From Cephalopachus bancanus (taxonomy: Eukaryota; Chordata; Mammalia; Primates; Tarsiidae): a stretch of 64,000 nt of DNA. A program made the translations under genes and the position numbers. The notes under the pieces were generated by a model that worked only from the letters and a program-made list of their open reading frames with translations, made no database searches and was not told where the DNA came from. This document shows, in pieces, positions 43,683 through 54,488 of the stretch. The stretch covers positions 434,001 to 498,000 of the forward strand of contig JAPVLO010000384.1 of assembly GCA_027257055.1 (NCBI GenBank), written 5' to 3'. Every line of letters begins with the position of its first letter. Positions within the stretch are counted from its first letter, which is position 1.

Positions 43683-44560
43683 TCAAAAGGAACTCAAAAG
43701 TGCTGAAAAGAAAAAGATAAAACAACCCCATTAACAAAGTGGGCAAAATATATGAAAAGATAGCTCTCAAAAGATACAAGAAAAAATGCTCAGCCTCACT
43801 AGTCATCAAAGAGATGCAAATTAAAAGCACACTGAGACACCACCCAACTCCAGTCAGGATGGCCATCATTCATAACTCAAAAAACAACAGATGCTGGAGA
43901 GGATGTGATGAATTGGGGATACTTCTACACTGTTGGTGGGAATGTAAATTAGCACAGCCTCTGTGGAAAACAGTGTGGCGATTCCTAAAAGTTCTAAAAA
44001 TCAACTTTCCATATGACCCCACAATCCCCCTACTGGGAACATACCCGGAAGAACTCAAATCACTCTATAAAAAAGATACCTGTGCACGTTTGTTTATCGC
44101 AGCATTGTTCACAATAGCAAGAACATGGAACTAACTGTGCTGCCCATGAAAAGAGGACTGGATAAAAAAAATGTGGTACATATACAGGATGGAATATTAT
44201 GCAGTCATAAAGAAGAACAAAATCATGAACTTTGCAGCAACCTGGATGGACTTAGAGTCTATAATACTGAGTGATCTTTCACAGAAACAAAGAACTGAGT
44301 ATCACGTGTTCTCACTCATAAGCGGACCTTGAACAATTATCGTAATACTGTAAGAAAAGGATTAGCAGTAGTGGGAAACTACCAGGAGTGGGAAGGGAAG
44401 TGGGATTGGCAGTAATGGGAGTCTGCCTGGGGAAGGAGGGACATACCTCATCAACAAGGGTACCTGTACGATGAATATTTGTATACCTAACCCTGAATTG
44501 TACCCCACATCTTTAGAATAAAAAAATTAAAAGTTAGAAAAATAAATAAATAAACAAGAA
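43683..44560 (+). mobile_element. L1 LINE, 5'-truncated, modern lineage
   Basis: Late ORF2 and full 3' UTR, uninterrupted by Alus. Its 5' junction lies exactly at the end of the Alu right arm, so L1 insertion probably removed or truncated that Alu. Confidence 0.94.
43739..44134 (+). pseudogene. L1 ORF2p C-terminal fragment
   Basis: A 131-codon frame matching the ORF2p C-terminal domain. The Cys-rich motif is kept as CWRGCDELGILLHCWWEC (Cys-X3-Cys-X7-His-X4-Cys). Endonuclease and reverse transcriptase domains are absent, so no retrotransposition activity is expected. Confidence 0.85.
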
Positions 44561-44576
44561 ACTATCGAGTATTGAT

Positions 44577-44870
44577 TTTTTTTTTTTTTAAGTTGGAGTC
44601 TCACTCTGTCGCCCAGGCTGGAGTGCAGTGGCATGCTCATGGCCACTACAACCTCAACCTGCTGGACCCAGCGATCCTTCTGCCTCAGCCTTCCAAGTAC
44701 CTGGAACTATAGGCATGTGCTACCACGCTGGCTAATTTTTTAAAAATTTATTGTAGAAGCAAGGGCTCACCAAGTTGCCCAGGCTGGTCTTGAACCCCTG
44801 GTCTCAGGCAATCCTCTCGCCTTGGCCTCTCAAAGTGCTGGGATGACAGACTTGAGCCACCGTGCCTGTC
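44577..44870 (-). mobile_element. Alu SINE, lemur-type
   Basis: T tail, AAGTTGGAGTCTCACTCTG. Flanks AGTATTGATTTT and AATATTGATTTT are a probable duplication. Confidence 0.93.
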
Positions 44871-44979
44871 AGAATATTGATTTTAAGTGAAGAGAATTAC
44901 TGTAGATTGCTAGCCAATAATAATAACAATACATCAAATTAACATGCAGCAAATAGCAAGATGATTTCCTTGAAGAAAT

Positions 44980-45257
44980 TTCTTTCTTTTTTTTTTTGAG
45001 TTGGAGTCCCACTCTGTCGCCCAGGCTGCTGTGCAATGGCATGCTCACAGCCACCACGGCTCGACCTGCTGAGCTCAGGTGATCCTTCCGCCTCAGCCTT
45101 CCAAGTAGCTGGAACTACAGGCGTGCACCTGATTTATTGTAGAGATGAGGCCTTGCCAAGTTGCCTGCGCTGGTCTTGAACCTGTGAGCTCAGGCAATCC
45201 CCTCACCTCAGCTTCCCAAAGAGCTGGGATTATAGGCGTGAGCCACCATGCCCGGTG
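44980..45257 (-). mobile_element. Alu SINE, lemur-type, linker deletion
   Basis: GCGTGCACCTGATTTATTG shows loss of the CCACGCCCGGCTAATTTT segment. Flanks share GAAATTTC. Confidence 0.92.
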
Positions 45258-45566
45258 GAGAAATTTCATTTGCTGTATGAGGTCATGCGGGTATTTGCCA
45301 ACCAAAGTGTTCTTCATGTGCTGAGAGCTAATCTTCCACTGGTCTTTCCAGCCATTCATACTGCAGGGAATAATCACATCAGTATTACTCACACTAGTAA
45401 TATAAGGCCATATCAGTATTCCTAGTAACCTGGTCAGCCTGAGTCTGAGGCCACTGGGTGTTTTTTCATGTATGTGTATATTCTGAATCATGCTATTACA
45501 TAACACATTACATCATGGACTAAACCATCTAAAGGACCTTATTGAATTTAAATGGGTTTGTTGTTT
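45258..45566. other. Unique DNA, no gene seen
   Basis: About 310 bases, nothing recognised. Confidence 0.45.
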
Positions 45567-45567
45567 A

Positions 45568-45880
<313 letters not shown>

Positions 45881-46213
45881 AAAAGACCTTGCTATACTAC
45901 TCTGTCATCTCTAATTCTTTGGCATCGATCTAGGAAAGTTTCATAAGGGATTCCAGCATTTTTGTCTATTTAAAGCTCATGGTTATTGTGTAATAAATAA
46001 GTATAACTTATTAAAAAAAGCAAAGATTGAATCATAATCAAAACAAAGATTGACTCATAATAAATACAATGTAAGCATATAAACACACACACATATACAA
46101 GAAAGCGGGTGGCCAGGTAGTTGTACCTGAAGTTAGTGCTGTGTTGTATTATAATAGCATTATTCTGAATTTGTTTCGTGGACACACCACATATTTAATA
46201 ACAATTTTGTTAG
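45881..46213. other. AT-rich unique DNA
   Basis: About 330 bases, nothing recognised. Confidence 0.45.
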
Positions 46214-46506
46214 GCCGGGTGCAGTGGCTCATGCCTATCATCCCAGCACTTTGGGAGGCCAAGGTGAGAGGATTGTCTGAGCTCGTGGGTTCGAGACCAG
46301 CCTGGGCAACTTGGCAAGACCTCATCTCTGCAATAAATCAAAAAATTAGCCGGGCATGGTGGTGTGTGCCTGTAGTTCCAGCTACTTGGAAGGCCGAGAC
46401 AGAAGGATCGCCTGAGCCCAGCAGGTCGAGGCTGCGGTGGCTGTGAGTGTGCCCCTGCCCTCTAGCCTGGGCAACAGAGTGAGACTCCAACTCAAAACAC
46501 ACAAAA
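46214..46506 (+). mobile_element. Alu SINE, lemur-type
   Basis: Complete, little diverged dimer: GGCCGGGTGCAGTGGCTC to ACTCCAACTC. Confidence 0.94.
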
Positions 46507-46803
46507 AAGTTGTAGCTATTTGATGTCAATCATCTCATTTATTATTCCTTCAGAATAAAAGCTGGATTTTTAAAAAATAAAATCCAACATGATTTTAGTA
46601 CCAACTGTGGTTCTGGGTCAATAGTTGAGGCAGCAACGTTTTAAACATTAAGTATTCGTGGAGAATATAAATATGGTAGGACTGAGATATAAGAGTTTTT
46701 CAAAAACAGAGGTATGAGTATAACTTTTAAGGTGAGATTTGATCATGGATGTGCATGGTGTTAGTTAATAGAAGAGGGAAGTTCATGAACCATTTAAAAC
46801 TGA

Positions 46804-47090
46804 GCTGGGTGCAGTGGCTCATGCCTGTAATCCCAGCACTCTGGAAGGTTGAGCCCAGAGGATTGCTTGAGCCCAGGAGTTCAAGACCAGCCTAGACAAC
46901 ATAGTAAGATCTTCTCACTACAAAAATTTTTTTTTTAAATTAGCTAAGATTGGTGGCGCACGCCTGTATTCCCAGCTACTCAGGAGGCTGAGGCGGAAGG
47001 ATCACCTGAGTCCAGGAGGTTGAGGCTGAGATGAGCCGTGATTGTGCCACTGCACTCCAGTCTGAACAAAAGAATGAGACCATGACAAAA
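46804..47090 (+). mobile_element. Old AluJ-like SINE
   Basis: GAGCTGGGTGCAGTGG start, TTGCTTGAGCCCAGGAG, GATGAGCCGTGATTGTGCC. Runs into a purine microsatellite. Confidence 0.87.
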
Positions 47091-47228
47091 GAAAGAAGGG
47101 ACGGGGGTAAGCAGGGAGGAAGGAAGGAAAGAAGGAAGAGAAAGAAAATTTTAAAAAGAAAGGAAGGAAGAAAGAAGGAAGGAAGGAGAAAAGGAGAGAG
47201 AGAAAGGAAGAGAGAGAAAGAAAGAAAT
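47085..47228. repeat. (GGAA)n/(GA)n purine tract
   Basis: About 140 bases almost wholly A and G, expanded from the AluJ tail. It gives a long basic frame at 47031-47354, which is not a gene. Confidence 0.93.
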
Positions 47229-47384
47229 TACTGCAGCCTGACAGCTAAAACAAACTCCCAAGGGCAAGGCTCAGTGACATTGATGTCACATACGCAGTGT
47301 ATCAGTTTAGAAATGGTGAGAACTACAGAAGTGTCCAAGAAAGATTCAAGATGACTATAACAGCATCTATTTAAAGTTATTCTT

Positions 47385-47682
47385 GGCTGGGTGTGGTGGC
47401 TTATACTTGTAATCCCAAGATTTTGGGAGGCGGAGGTGAGAGGATTGCCTGAGCTCACTGATTCAAGACCAGCCTGGGCAACTTGGCAAGACCTCATCTC
47501 TACAATAAACCAAAAAATTAGTTGGACGTGGTGGTGCATGCCAGGATTTCCAGTTACTTAGAAGGCTGAGGCGGAAGGATCGCCGGAGCCCAGCAGGTTG
47601 AGGCTGCAGTAGCCGGGAGCATGCCACTGCACTCCAGTCTGGGCGACAGAGTGAGATTCCAACTCAAAAAAAAAAAAAAAAT
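47385..47682 (+). mobile_element. Alu SINE, lemur-type
   Basis: Dimer with GATCGCCGGAGCCC and CAGTCTGGGCG, features shared with type B, but an older left arm. Ends ATTCCAACTC. Confidence 0.93.
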
Positions 47683-47804
47683 TAGAAAAACAAAACAAAG
47701 TGCATGACCTGCCTAAGGTTATGAAGATAAAATAAGTTTATTTGTCTACACAGGGCTAAACAAAGTTCTATGTAATAGAAAAATGTTTCAATGGTCATAA
47801 AATG

Positions 47805-48130
47805 TCAAGAGTCCCCTCTTAACTGTGGTTGCCCATTCCAAGACCCTGAGTGGATGCCTGAAATGGCAGATGGCTCCCAAACCTGATTACCACTGATAAC
47901 ATGTAGGTCACATTTGGCAGGTTCCTTTACAAGTAAATAGGTGGCCAGGCTCGGTGGCTCATGCCTGTAATCCCAACACTTTGGGAGGTTGAGACAAGAG
48001 GATTGCCAGAGCCCATGGGTTCCAGACCAGCCTGGGTCATACCAACTCACTAATCCTTTTCCTAGACAGCCTATGCCACACAGATTAGCTATATATTTGT
48101 ATAGACTTATTTTATAAAATTTATATCAAA
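47805..48130 (+). mobile_element. Possible Tigger-group fragment split by an Alu
   Basis: CCCCTCTTAACTGTGGTTGC and CCCTGAGTGGATGCCTGAAA before the Alu, and GCTATATATTTGTATAGAC after it, recall a Tigger-type MITE. Weak. Confidence 0.35.
47943..48038 (+). mobile_element. Alu left-arm fragment
   Basis: GGCCAGGCTCGGTGGCTC to CCAGCCTGGGTC, then an abrupt stop with no A tail. Confidence 0.88.
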
Positions 48131-48171
48131 TTGTCCTGCAACTTACTTTTACTTCTTTTTCATTTTCATTT

Positions 48172-48285
48172 TTAATTATCATTATTTTAGATATGGGATT
48201 TTGCTATGTTGGCCACCCTGGGCTTGAACTCCGGCCTTCAAGCAATCCTCCTACCTCAGCCTTCTGAGTACTTGGACTACAGGAA
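48172..48285 (-). mobile_element. Old left-arm Alu monomer (FLAM-like)
   Basis: T-rich start, TTAGATATGGGATTTTGC, CAAGCAATCCTCCTACC. J-like and diverged. Confidence 0.65.
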
Positions 48286-48292
48286 CACTTAA

Positions 48293-48572
48293 TTCTTTTT
48301 TTCTTTGAGTTGGAGTCTCACTCTGTCACCTAGGCTGGAGGGTCATGGCATGCTCCCAGTCACCGCAGCCTCAACCTACTGGGCTCAGGTAATCCTTCCG
48401 CCTCAGCCTTCCAAGTAGCTGGAACTACAGGCACGTGCCACCACACCTGGGTAATTTTTTGACTTATTTTGACCAGTTGCCCAGGCTGGTCTCGAACCCC
48501 TGGGCTCAGCAAGCCTCTCGCCTCGGCCTCCCAAAGTGCTGGGATTACAGGCTTGAGCCACCCCACCCAGCC
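48293..48572 (-). mobile_element. Alu SINE, lemur-type, left-arm deletion
   Basis: TGACTTATTTTGACCAGTTG shows loss of about 20 bases after the linker. Ends CACCCCACCCAGCC. Confidence 0.92.
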
Positions 48573-48953
48573 AGGGCCAGAGTTATTTTATTAGGAGTTG
48601 ACCTTCTGCAAAAATTTAACAATTAGGCTGAGTGAGGTGGCTTATGTGCTCATTTAGCCTAGTCTGAAGGTAGATAGCAAGAACTTAAAAATAACGCACA
48701 GGGCTACAATCTAATAACAGGTATGTTACAGTTTTTCTTTAGAAACATAACTTTTTTTCTATCCACAATAATCATATAGGAGCTCAGATTTAAAAACTCC
48801 TTGAGGCTAAGAACCAAGGTAGACTTTAGATTTTACTAACAAACAGTCTTAAGGTTCTCGAGCCCATCAAGAAGTAACAGTTTTTAACTCACTGACTGGC
48901 ATTTCATGCACACTGTTAGACATGACATTTCAGTCAAAGCCTTGGTAAAAGGT
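48573..48953. other. Unique DNA, no gene seen
   Basis: About 380 bases. GGCTGAGTGAGGTGGCTTA near 48627 is a tiny Alu 5' scrap. Confidence 0.45.
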
Positions 48954-49235
48954 TGGGCACGGTGGCTCCCATCTGTAATCTCATAACTCGGGAGGCTAAG
49001 GAAGGAGGATTGCATGAGCCAGGAGTTCCAGACCAGCCCGGGCAAATAAGCAAGATCCCATCTCTACAGAAAATTTAAAAAAAAAAAACAACAAAAAATA
49101 GTCACTGAGGAGGCTGAGACATGAGAATCACTGAAACCCAGGAGTTTAAGGCTACAGTGAGCCGTAAATCTCTGCACTCCAACCTGAACAACAGAGCAAG
49201 ACCCTGTCTCTAAACAAATAAACCCCCAACAAACA
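48954..49235 (+). mobile_element. Old AluJ-like SINE
   Basis: AGGTTGGGCACGGTGG start, ACAGTGAGCCGTAAATC; right-arm start deleted. The tail is ACAAACA-rich. Confidence 0.85.
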
Positions 49236-49417
49236 AACAAGCAAAGCCTTGGGGGGAAAAGTCCCCAATTATAATGAGAGAGCAGATTTTTACTGAGCTT
49301 ATGCAAATAAAAATAGGAATGGTCATGAACATTTTACAAATTTTAGGAAAAATCAAGTAGGGAGAAAAAGCAAATGCTTCCATTTTTGCTCACAAGGTAT
49401 ATTTTTACCAAATTCTT

Positions 49418-49715
49418 TTTTTTCTTTTTTTTTGAGTTGGAGTCTCACTCTGTCGCCCAGACTGGAGTGCAGTGGCCGCTCCCGGCCACTGCAGCCTCGA
49501 CCTGCTGGGCTCTGGCGATCCTTCCGCCTCAGCTTCCAAGTAGCCGGAATTACAGGCATGCACTACCATGCCCGGCTGATGTTTTTTTTATTTACTGTAG
49601 AGATGAGGTCTCACCAAGTTGCCCAGGCAGGTCTCGAACCCGCAGGCTCAGGTAATCCATTCACCTCAGTCTCCCAAAGTGCGGGATTACAGGCTGAGCC
49701 ACCGAGCCCGGCTAG
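49418..49715 (-). mobile_element. Alu SINE, young type B, with TSD
   Basis: CCAAATTCTT at 49408-49417 and 49716-49725. CAGTGGCCGCTCCCGGCC and CAGGCAGGTCTCGAACCC are type-B marks in antisense. Confidence 0.95.
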
Positions 49716-49900
49716 CCAAATTCTTGCAAGCTATAGACAGCTTATGAAAAATAATTTCCCTTAATCAGGAAAACAAAACATTTCAATAATTAACTATGTT
49801 TTAAATAAAAGTCATAAAAACGTTATCCATTACTTAATTTCATGTAATTAAATGTTGGTTTTGCTTGATCTTGAAACAGTTTTATGAAACCCAGTTTCTT

Positions 49901-50188
49901 TCTCTTTTTTTGAGTCAGAGTCTCACTCTGTTGCCCAGGCTGGAAAGCAGTGGCCTGCTCACGGCCACCAAAATCTCGGCCTGTTGGGCTCAGTCCTTCC
50001 CCCTCAGACTTCCAAGTAGCTGGAACCACAGGAGTGCACCACCACGACTGGCTGATTTTTTCATTTATTGTAGAGGCTAGGTCTCTCCATGTTGCCCAGG
50101 CTGGTCTAGAATTCCTGGGCTCAGACAATCCTCTCACCTCCGCCTCCCAAAGTGCTGGGATTACAGGCGTGAGCCACCACGCCCGGCT
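49901..50188 (-). mobile_element. Alu SINE, lemur-type
   Basis: GAGTCAGAGTCTCACTCTG start, a small deletion at GGGCTCAGTCCTTCC, ends CACCACGCCCGGCTG. Confidence 0.93.
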
Positions 50189-50213
50189 GCAAATGTTTTT
50201 AAAGAAGAACTCA

Positions 50214-50506
50214 GGCTGGATGCAGAGGCTTATGTCTGTAATCCCAGCTTCTAGGGAGACCCAGGTGGGAGGACTGCTTGAGTCCAGGAATATAAGACCA
50301 ACCTAAGAAACATGGTAAGATGTCCTCTCTACAAAACATCAAAGAATTAGCCGGGGGTGATGGTGCACACCTGTAGTCCCAGCTACTCAGAAAGCTGAGG
50401 GGGAAGGACCACCTGATCCCCCAGGAAATTGAGGCTGTGATAAGCAGTGGTCACGCCACTGTACTCTATCCTGAGTGACAGAGTGACACTCCAACTCAAA
50501 AAAAAA
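50214..50506 (+). mobile_element. Old AluJ-like SINE
   Basis: AGGCTGGATGCAGAGGC start, TGCTTGAGTCCAGGAAT; mixed right arm ending ACTCCAACTC. Confidence 0.85.
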
Positions 50507-50517
50507 AAGAAGAATGC

Positions 50518-50649
50518 TGCCGGGCACGGTGGCACATGCCTGTAAACCCAGCACTTTGGGAGGCGAAGGCGAGAGGATTGCCTGAGACCATGGTTTCGAG
50601 AGCCTGGCCAACTTGGCAAGACCTTGTCTCTACAAGAAATAAATAAAAA
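50518..50649 (+). mobile_element. Free left-arm Alu monomer with 11-bp TSD
   Basis: Only a left arm, ending TCTCTACAAGAAATAAATAA plus A-rich tail. AAGAAGAATGC is at 50507-50517 and 50650-50660, perfect, so it inserted as a monomer. It targeted the tail of the AluJ upstream. Confidence 0.95.
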
Positions 50650-50767
50650 AAGAAGAATGCAAAACAATAACTGTAGATGACAAAAACTTAGAATAGCCAT
50701 GGTTTAAAAAGTCTGATGAAAGCTCCCAATTGAGAAGGAAATTTAGTTATTTCTATTATATGTAGCT

Positions 50768-51067
50768 TTTTTTTTTTTTTTTTTTTTTTTTGCGTCGGAT
50801 TCTCCTCTGTCATCCAGGCTAGAGTTCAGAGGCACATTCATGGCCACCACAGCCTTGACACGCTGGGCTCAGGCAATCCTTCTGCCTTAGTCTTCCAAGT
50901 AGCTGGAACTACACGTGTGCTAGCACGCCTGACTAAATTTTTGATTTATTGTAGAGACGAGGTCTTGCCAAGTTGCCCAGGCTGGTACAGAACCTCTGGG
51001 CTGAGACAATCCTCTCACTTCAGCCTCCCAAAGTGCTGGGATGACAGGCTTGAGCCACCATGCCTGG
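50768..51067 (-). mobile_element. Alu SINE, lemur-type, long T tail
   Basis: About 25 Ts, GCGTCGGATTCTCCTCTG, linker TTTATTGTAGAGACGAGG. Ends CACCATGCCTGGGC. Confidence 0.93.
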
Positions 51068-51070
51068 GCT

Positions 51071-51444
51071 TAAGCTCAATCTTTAGAAGGACTCATAAGT
51101 AATTTCCTTCTGATTATTGCCAACTTGATCATGCACAAAACTGTTTTCATAAGTCCCCCTCTCACAAACCTTATCACAACTGACACAGCCCACTTACAAC
51201 GTGTTTGGCTTTTCTGCATTGCTTTCCACTTATTCTTTCTCAAATAACTAATCATTTTGCTTTAGAACACAAGTTTGTCACATAAGATTCTTCCTTATAC
51301 AAAATTATTCTCTTTTCTTTTTAATCTTCCTTATCAAAAAATTCACATATCCATAACTTTTTCTATTCATAACTTTTTCCAGTACGAATGGTTCTACTTT
51401 ACTGGTTTAAATAGCTGTACAATATTGTGTTAAAAAGATGTTCC
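51071..51444. other. AT-rich unique DNA
   Basis: About 370 bases, nothing recognised. Confidence 0.45.
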
Positions 51445-51445
51445 A

Positions 51446-51725
51446 GCCAGGCACATCTGCAATCCCAGCACTTTGGGAGGCGGAGGCAAGAGGATTGTCT
51501 GAGCCCAGGGGTTCGAGATCAGTCTAGGCAACCTGGCGAGACCTCGTCTCTACAATAAATAAAAAAATAAACCTAACACAGTGGCACACACCTATAGTTC
51601 CAGCTACTTGGAGGGCTGAGGCAGAAGGATCCCCTGAGCCCAGCAGGTTGAGGCTGCAGTGGCCGTGAGCATGCCACTGCATTCCAGCCTGGGTGACAGA
51701 GTGAGACTCCAACTCAAAAAAAAAA
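51446..51725 (+). mobile_element. Alu SINE with variant linker, 5' end at an inversion breakpoint
   Basis: The linker reads CAATAAATAAAAAAATAAAC then CTAACACAGTGG, the variant seen also at 25970-26000. The 5' end is broken (GCCAGGCACATCTGCAATCC). Ends ACTCCAACTC and A tail, followed by GAAATTAGAG. Confidence 0.9.
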
Positions 51726-51870
51726 GAAATTAGAGAGAGAGAGAGAGAGAGGAGATTCACCTCCCTAAGGTAGGGAAGGGGGTCAAATCTAAGAAACATG
51801 GCGACAGCCATAACTCAAAGAACACATGGCCACACCAGAGTCTAGTAAGGCAATGGCCTAAATGTGACTT
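51726..51870 (-). mobile_element. Unrecognised ~175-bp retroposon, copy C, inverted head part
   Basis: On the minus strand GGCCATTGCCTTACTAGAC opens the element exactly as in copy A. The hairpin CCCTACCTTAGGG and CT-repeat follow, then CTCTAATTTC at an Alu junction. Its tail is at 52878-52919 on the other strand. Confidence 0.78.
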
Positions 51871-51919
51871 CCTTATTGTTTTTCTTTCTGTGATTCTTTT
51901 ATGTTAACTATTTTCTAAA

Positions 51920-51969
51920 GTTTCATATGTGTGTGTGTATGCATATATATATATATATAAATAAATATA

Positions 51970-51993
<24 letters not shown>
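51920..51993. repeat. (TG)n/(TA)n microsatellite
   Basis: TG repeats, then long TA repeats running into the T tail of an Alu. Confidence 0.95.
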
Positions 51994-52009
<16 letters not shown>

Positions 52010-52263
52010 GAGTTGGAGTCTTACTCTGTCGCCCAGGCTGGAATGCAGTGGCATGCTCACGGCCACCACAGCCTCGACCTGCTGGGCTCTGGCGATCCTT
52101 CCGCCTCAGCCTTCCGAGTAGCCGGAATTACAGGCACGCGCTACCACGCCCGGCTAATATTTTGATTTATTGTAGAGATGAGGTCTCGCCTGCCCAGGCG
52201 GGTCTCGAATTCGCGGGCTCAGGCAATCCACTCACCTCAGCCTCCCAAAGGCGCGGGATTACA
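51994..52263 (-). mobile_element. Alu SINE, young type C, 5' end lost at breakpoint
   Basis: TCTCGCCTGCCCAGGCGGG shows the type-C deletion. Stops at GGCGCGGGATTACA, about 20 bases short of the Alu 5' end. Confidence 0.92.
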
Positions 52264-52273
52264 CTCTAATTTC

Positions 52274-52877
52274 TTTTATTTTACTTATTTATTTATTTTT
52301 TGAGTTGGAGTCTCACTTTGTTGCCCAGGCTAGAGGGCAGTGGGCACAATTCTGGCCACTGCAGCCTCTACCTGCTGGGCTCAGGCGATCCTTCCACCTC
52401 AGCCTGTCAAGTGGTTAGAACTACAGGTGCACTCCACCATGCCCGGCTAATTTTTTTTTTTTTTTTGAGTTGGAGTCTCACTCGGTTGCCCAGACTAGAG
52501 TGCAGTGGCTGCTCCCGGCCACCGCAGCCTCGACCTGCTGGGCTCCAGCGATCCTTCCGCCTCAGCCTTCCAAGTAGCTGGAACTACAGGCACGTGCTAC
52601 TACGCCCGGCTAATTTTTTGATTTATCGTAGAGCTGAGGTCTCGCCTGCCCAGGCGGGTCTCGAACCTGTGGGCTCAGGCAATCCACTCACCTCAGCCTC
52701 CCAAAGTGCGGGATTACAGGCTGAGCCACCGAGGCTGGCTCGGCTAATTTTTTTATTTATTGTAGAGATGAGGTCTCACCAAGTTGCCAGGGCTGGTCTC
52801 AAACCTGTAGGCTCAGGCAATCCTCTCACCTTGGCTTCCCAAAGTGCTGGGATTTAGGTGTGAGCCACCGCGCCTGG
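52274..52877 (-). mobile_element. Alu SINE, lemur-type, interrupted by a younger Alu
   Basis: Parts 52274-52446 and about 52739-52877. CTCTAATTTC (52264-52273) precedes it and CTAATTTA (52879-52886) follows, so it has a duplication within the retroposon. Confidence 0.9.
52449..52738 (-). mobile_element. Alu SINE, young type C, nested
   Basis: CGGCTAATTTTTT is on both sides. TCTCGCCTGCCCAGGCGGG shows the type-C deletion; ends GCCACCGAGGCTGGCT. Confidence 0.93.
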
Positions 52878-52919
52878 CCTAATTTACTTTTAAATAAACT
52901 ATATTTTCTAATATAAAAA
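52878..52919 (+). mobile_element. Unrecognised ~175-bp retroposon, copy C, tail part
   Basis: CTAATTTACTTTTAAATAAAC then TATATTTTCTAATAT and an A tail, the 3' end of the family. GAAACTCACATATA follows and matches GGAAGTCACATTTA on the far side of the inverted head. Confidence 0.75.
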
Positions 52920-53039
52920 AAGAAACTCACATATACACACACACATATGCACACAGATAAAGTGATTACCTCATATGCATGCATTTACAATAAAATGGTA
53001 TTAAGAAATACAGAAAAGGAAGTTAAGATGAGTAGTCTT

Positions 53040-53333
53040 TTTCTTTTTTTTTTTTAAGTCAGGGTCTCACTCTGTTGCCCAGACTAGAGCACAGTGGCAC
53101 AATCGTGGCTACCACAGCCTCAAACTCCTGGGCTCCAGCAATCTTCCAGTTTGAGCCACCCAAGTAGTTGGGACTATTGGTGTTCACCATCACGCCTGGC
53201 TTTTTTCTTTTTTTTGTAGAGATGAAGTCTCACTGTGTTGCCCAGGCTGGTCTCGAACTCCTGGGCTTAAGCAATCCTCCCACTTTGGTCACCCAAAGTG
53301 TTGGAATTACAGGTGTGAGTCACCATGCCCGGT
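53040..53333 (-). mobile_element. Old AluJ-like SINE
   Basis: AAGTCAGGGTCTCACTCTG start, CTCAAACTCCTGGGCTCC, TTTTTTGTAGAGATGAAG; no lemur marks. Confidence 0.87.
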
Positions 53334-53347
53334 CTAAAATGAGTTTT

Positions 53348-53642
53348 CTTTTTTTTGAGTCAGAGTCCCAATCTGACACAGTGGAAGGTTGGAGTGCAGT
53401 GGCACTCTCACGGCCACTGCAGCCTCGACCTGCTGGGCTCTGGCGATCCTTCCGCTTTAGCCTTCCAAGTAGCTGGAACTACAGGCACGCACCACAATGC
53501 CCAGCTAATTTTTTGATTTATTGTAGAGACGAGGTCTCGCCATGTTGCCCAGGCTGGTCTCGAACCCCTGAGCTCAGGCAATCCTCTTGCCTCAGACTCC
53601 CAAAGTGCTGGGATTACAGGCCTGAGCCACAGTGCCCGGCTG
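53348..53642 (-). mobile_element. Alu SINE, lemur-type, with 13-bp TSD
   Basis: TAAAATGAGTTTT at 53335-53347 and 53643-53655, perfect. A small insertion reads CTGACACAGTGGAAGG. Confidence 0.95.
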
Positions 53643-53655
53643 TAAAATGAGTTTT

Positions 53656-54032
53656 TTAACCTCATGAGGTGGAGGTCTTTGAAGTCTAAATTTTAAAATT
53701 CTAGTAATCCTTCCATTTTTGTGTGTTCTGAAGACTTAAGTTTGCTGACCTGCAGAAGAAATGACGTAGTTCAGATTGCAAAGTGAAGCTGATGAAAAAT
53801 GCTCACTCCTAATCAGCTTAAGTTTAGAGTCAGCATTAGAGAATGGCACTTCCTGAAAATTATGTCATAAGCCATTGCTACATTCCATCTGCTATTATTA
53901 ACTGAAGATAAGAAATGAAGAATAAATAGCCAGAAAGAAAGAGGCTACCAGCAGACTCAAACAAATAGGGCAAATACAACAATGGTGATCTCGAAAAGTA
54001 CCATTTTTCTGCATTATTTCATGTTTTAAAAT
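53656..54032. other. Unique DNA, no gene seen
   Basis: About 380 bases, nothing recognised. Confidence 0.45.
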
Positions 54033-54320
54033 TTGGACCAGATACAGCAGCTCACGCCTGTAATCCCAGCACTTTGGGAGGCAGAGGTGAGAGGACTGGT
54101 TCAGCCCTGGGGTTCAAGATCAGCCTGGGCAATATGGCAAGATGTATCTCTACAATAAATCAAAAAATTAGCTACGCATGGTGGCATACACCTGTAGATT
54201 CAGCTACTTGGGAAGCTGAGGTGGAAGGATCGCCTGACTCAAGGCTGTGGTAGCCGTAATGGCCCCAATTAACTCCAACCTGGATGACATAGTGAGACTT
54301 TGACTTCAAAAAAAAAATGG
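54033..54320 (+). mobile_element. Alu SINE, lemur-type, diverged
   Basis: GGACCAGATACAGCAGC start. Right-arm deletion near GCCTGACTCAAGGCTG. Ends GACTTTGACTTC. Confidence 0.9.
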
Positions 54321-54488
54321 CTTCTAGGTCCACTGATTATAGTCTATCTACCATTTCCACACGTTAATGACAATAAGAGTGTGCTTTGGCATCTAGATAG
54401 ACCTGGGTCCACAATTATCTAGCTGAGTCACCTTGGAAAAGCCTGCTTAATCTTTGTCTCAGTTTCCAATTATAAAACAAGAATAACA

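Noticed and set aside
47031..47354. Highly basic 107-codon frame
   Set aside because: Translation of an expanded purine microsatellite.
52300..52857. 185-codon open frame, plus strand
   Set aside because: It runs through two antisense Alus. Antisense Alu frames stay open by composition (the repeated [14 protein letters not shown] pattern), so this is not a gene.
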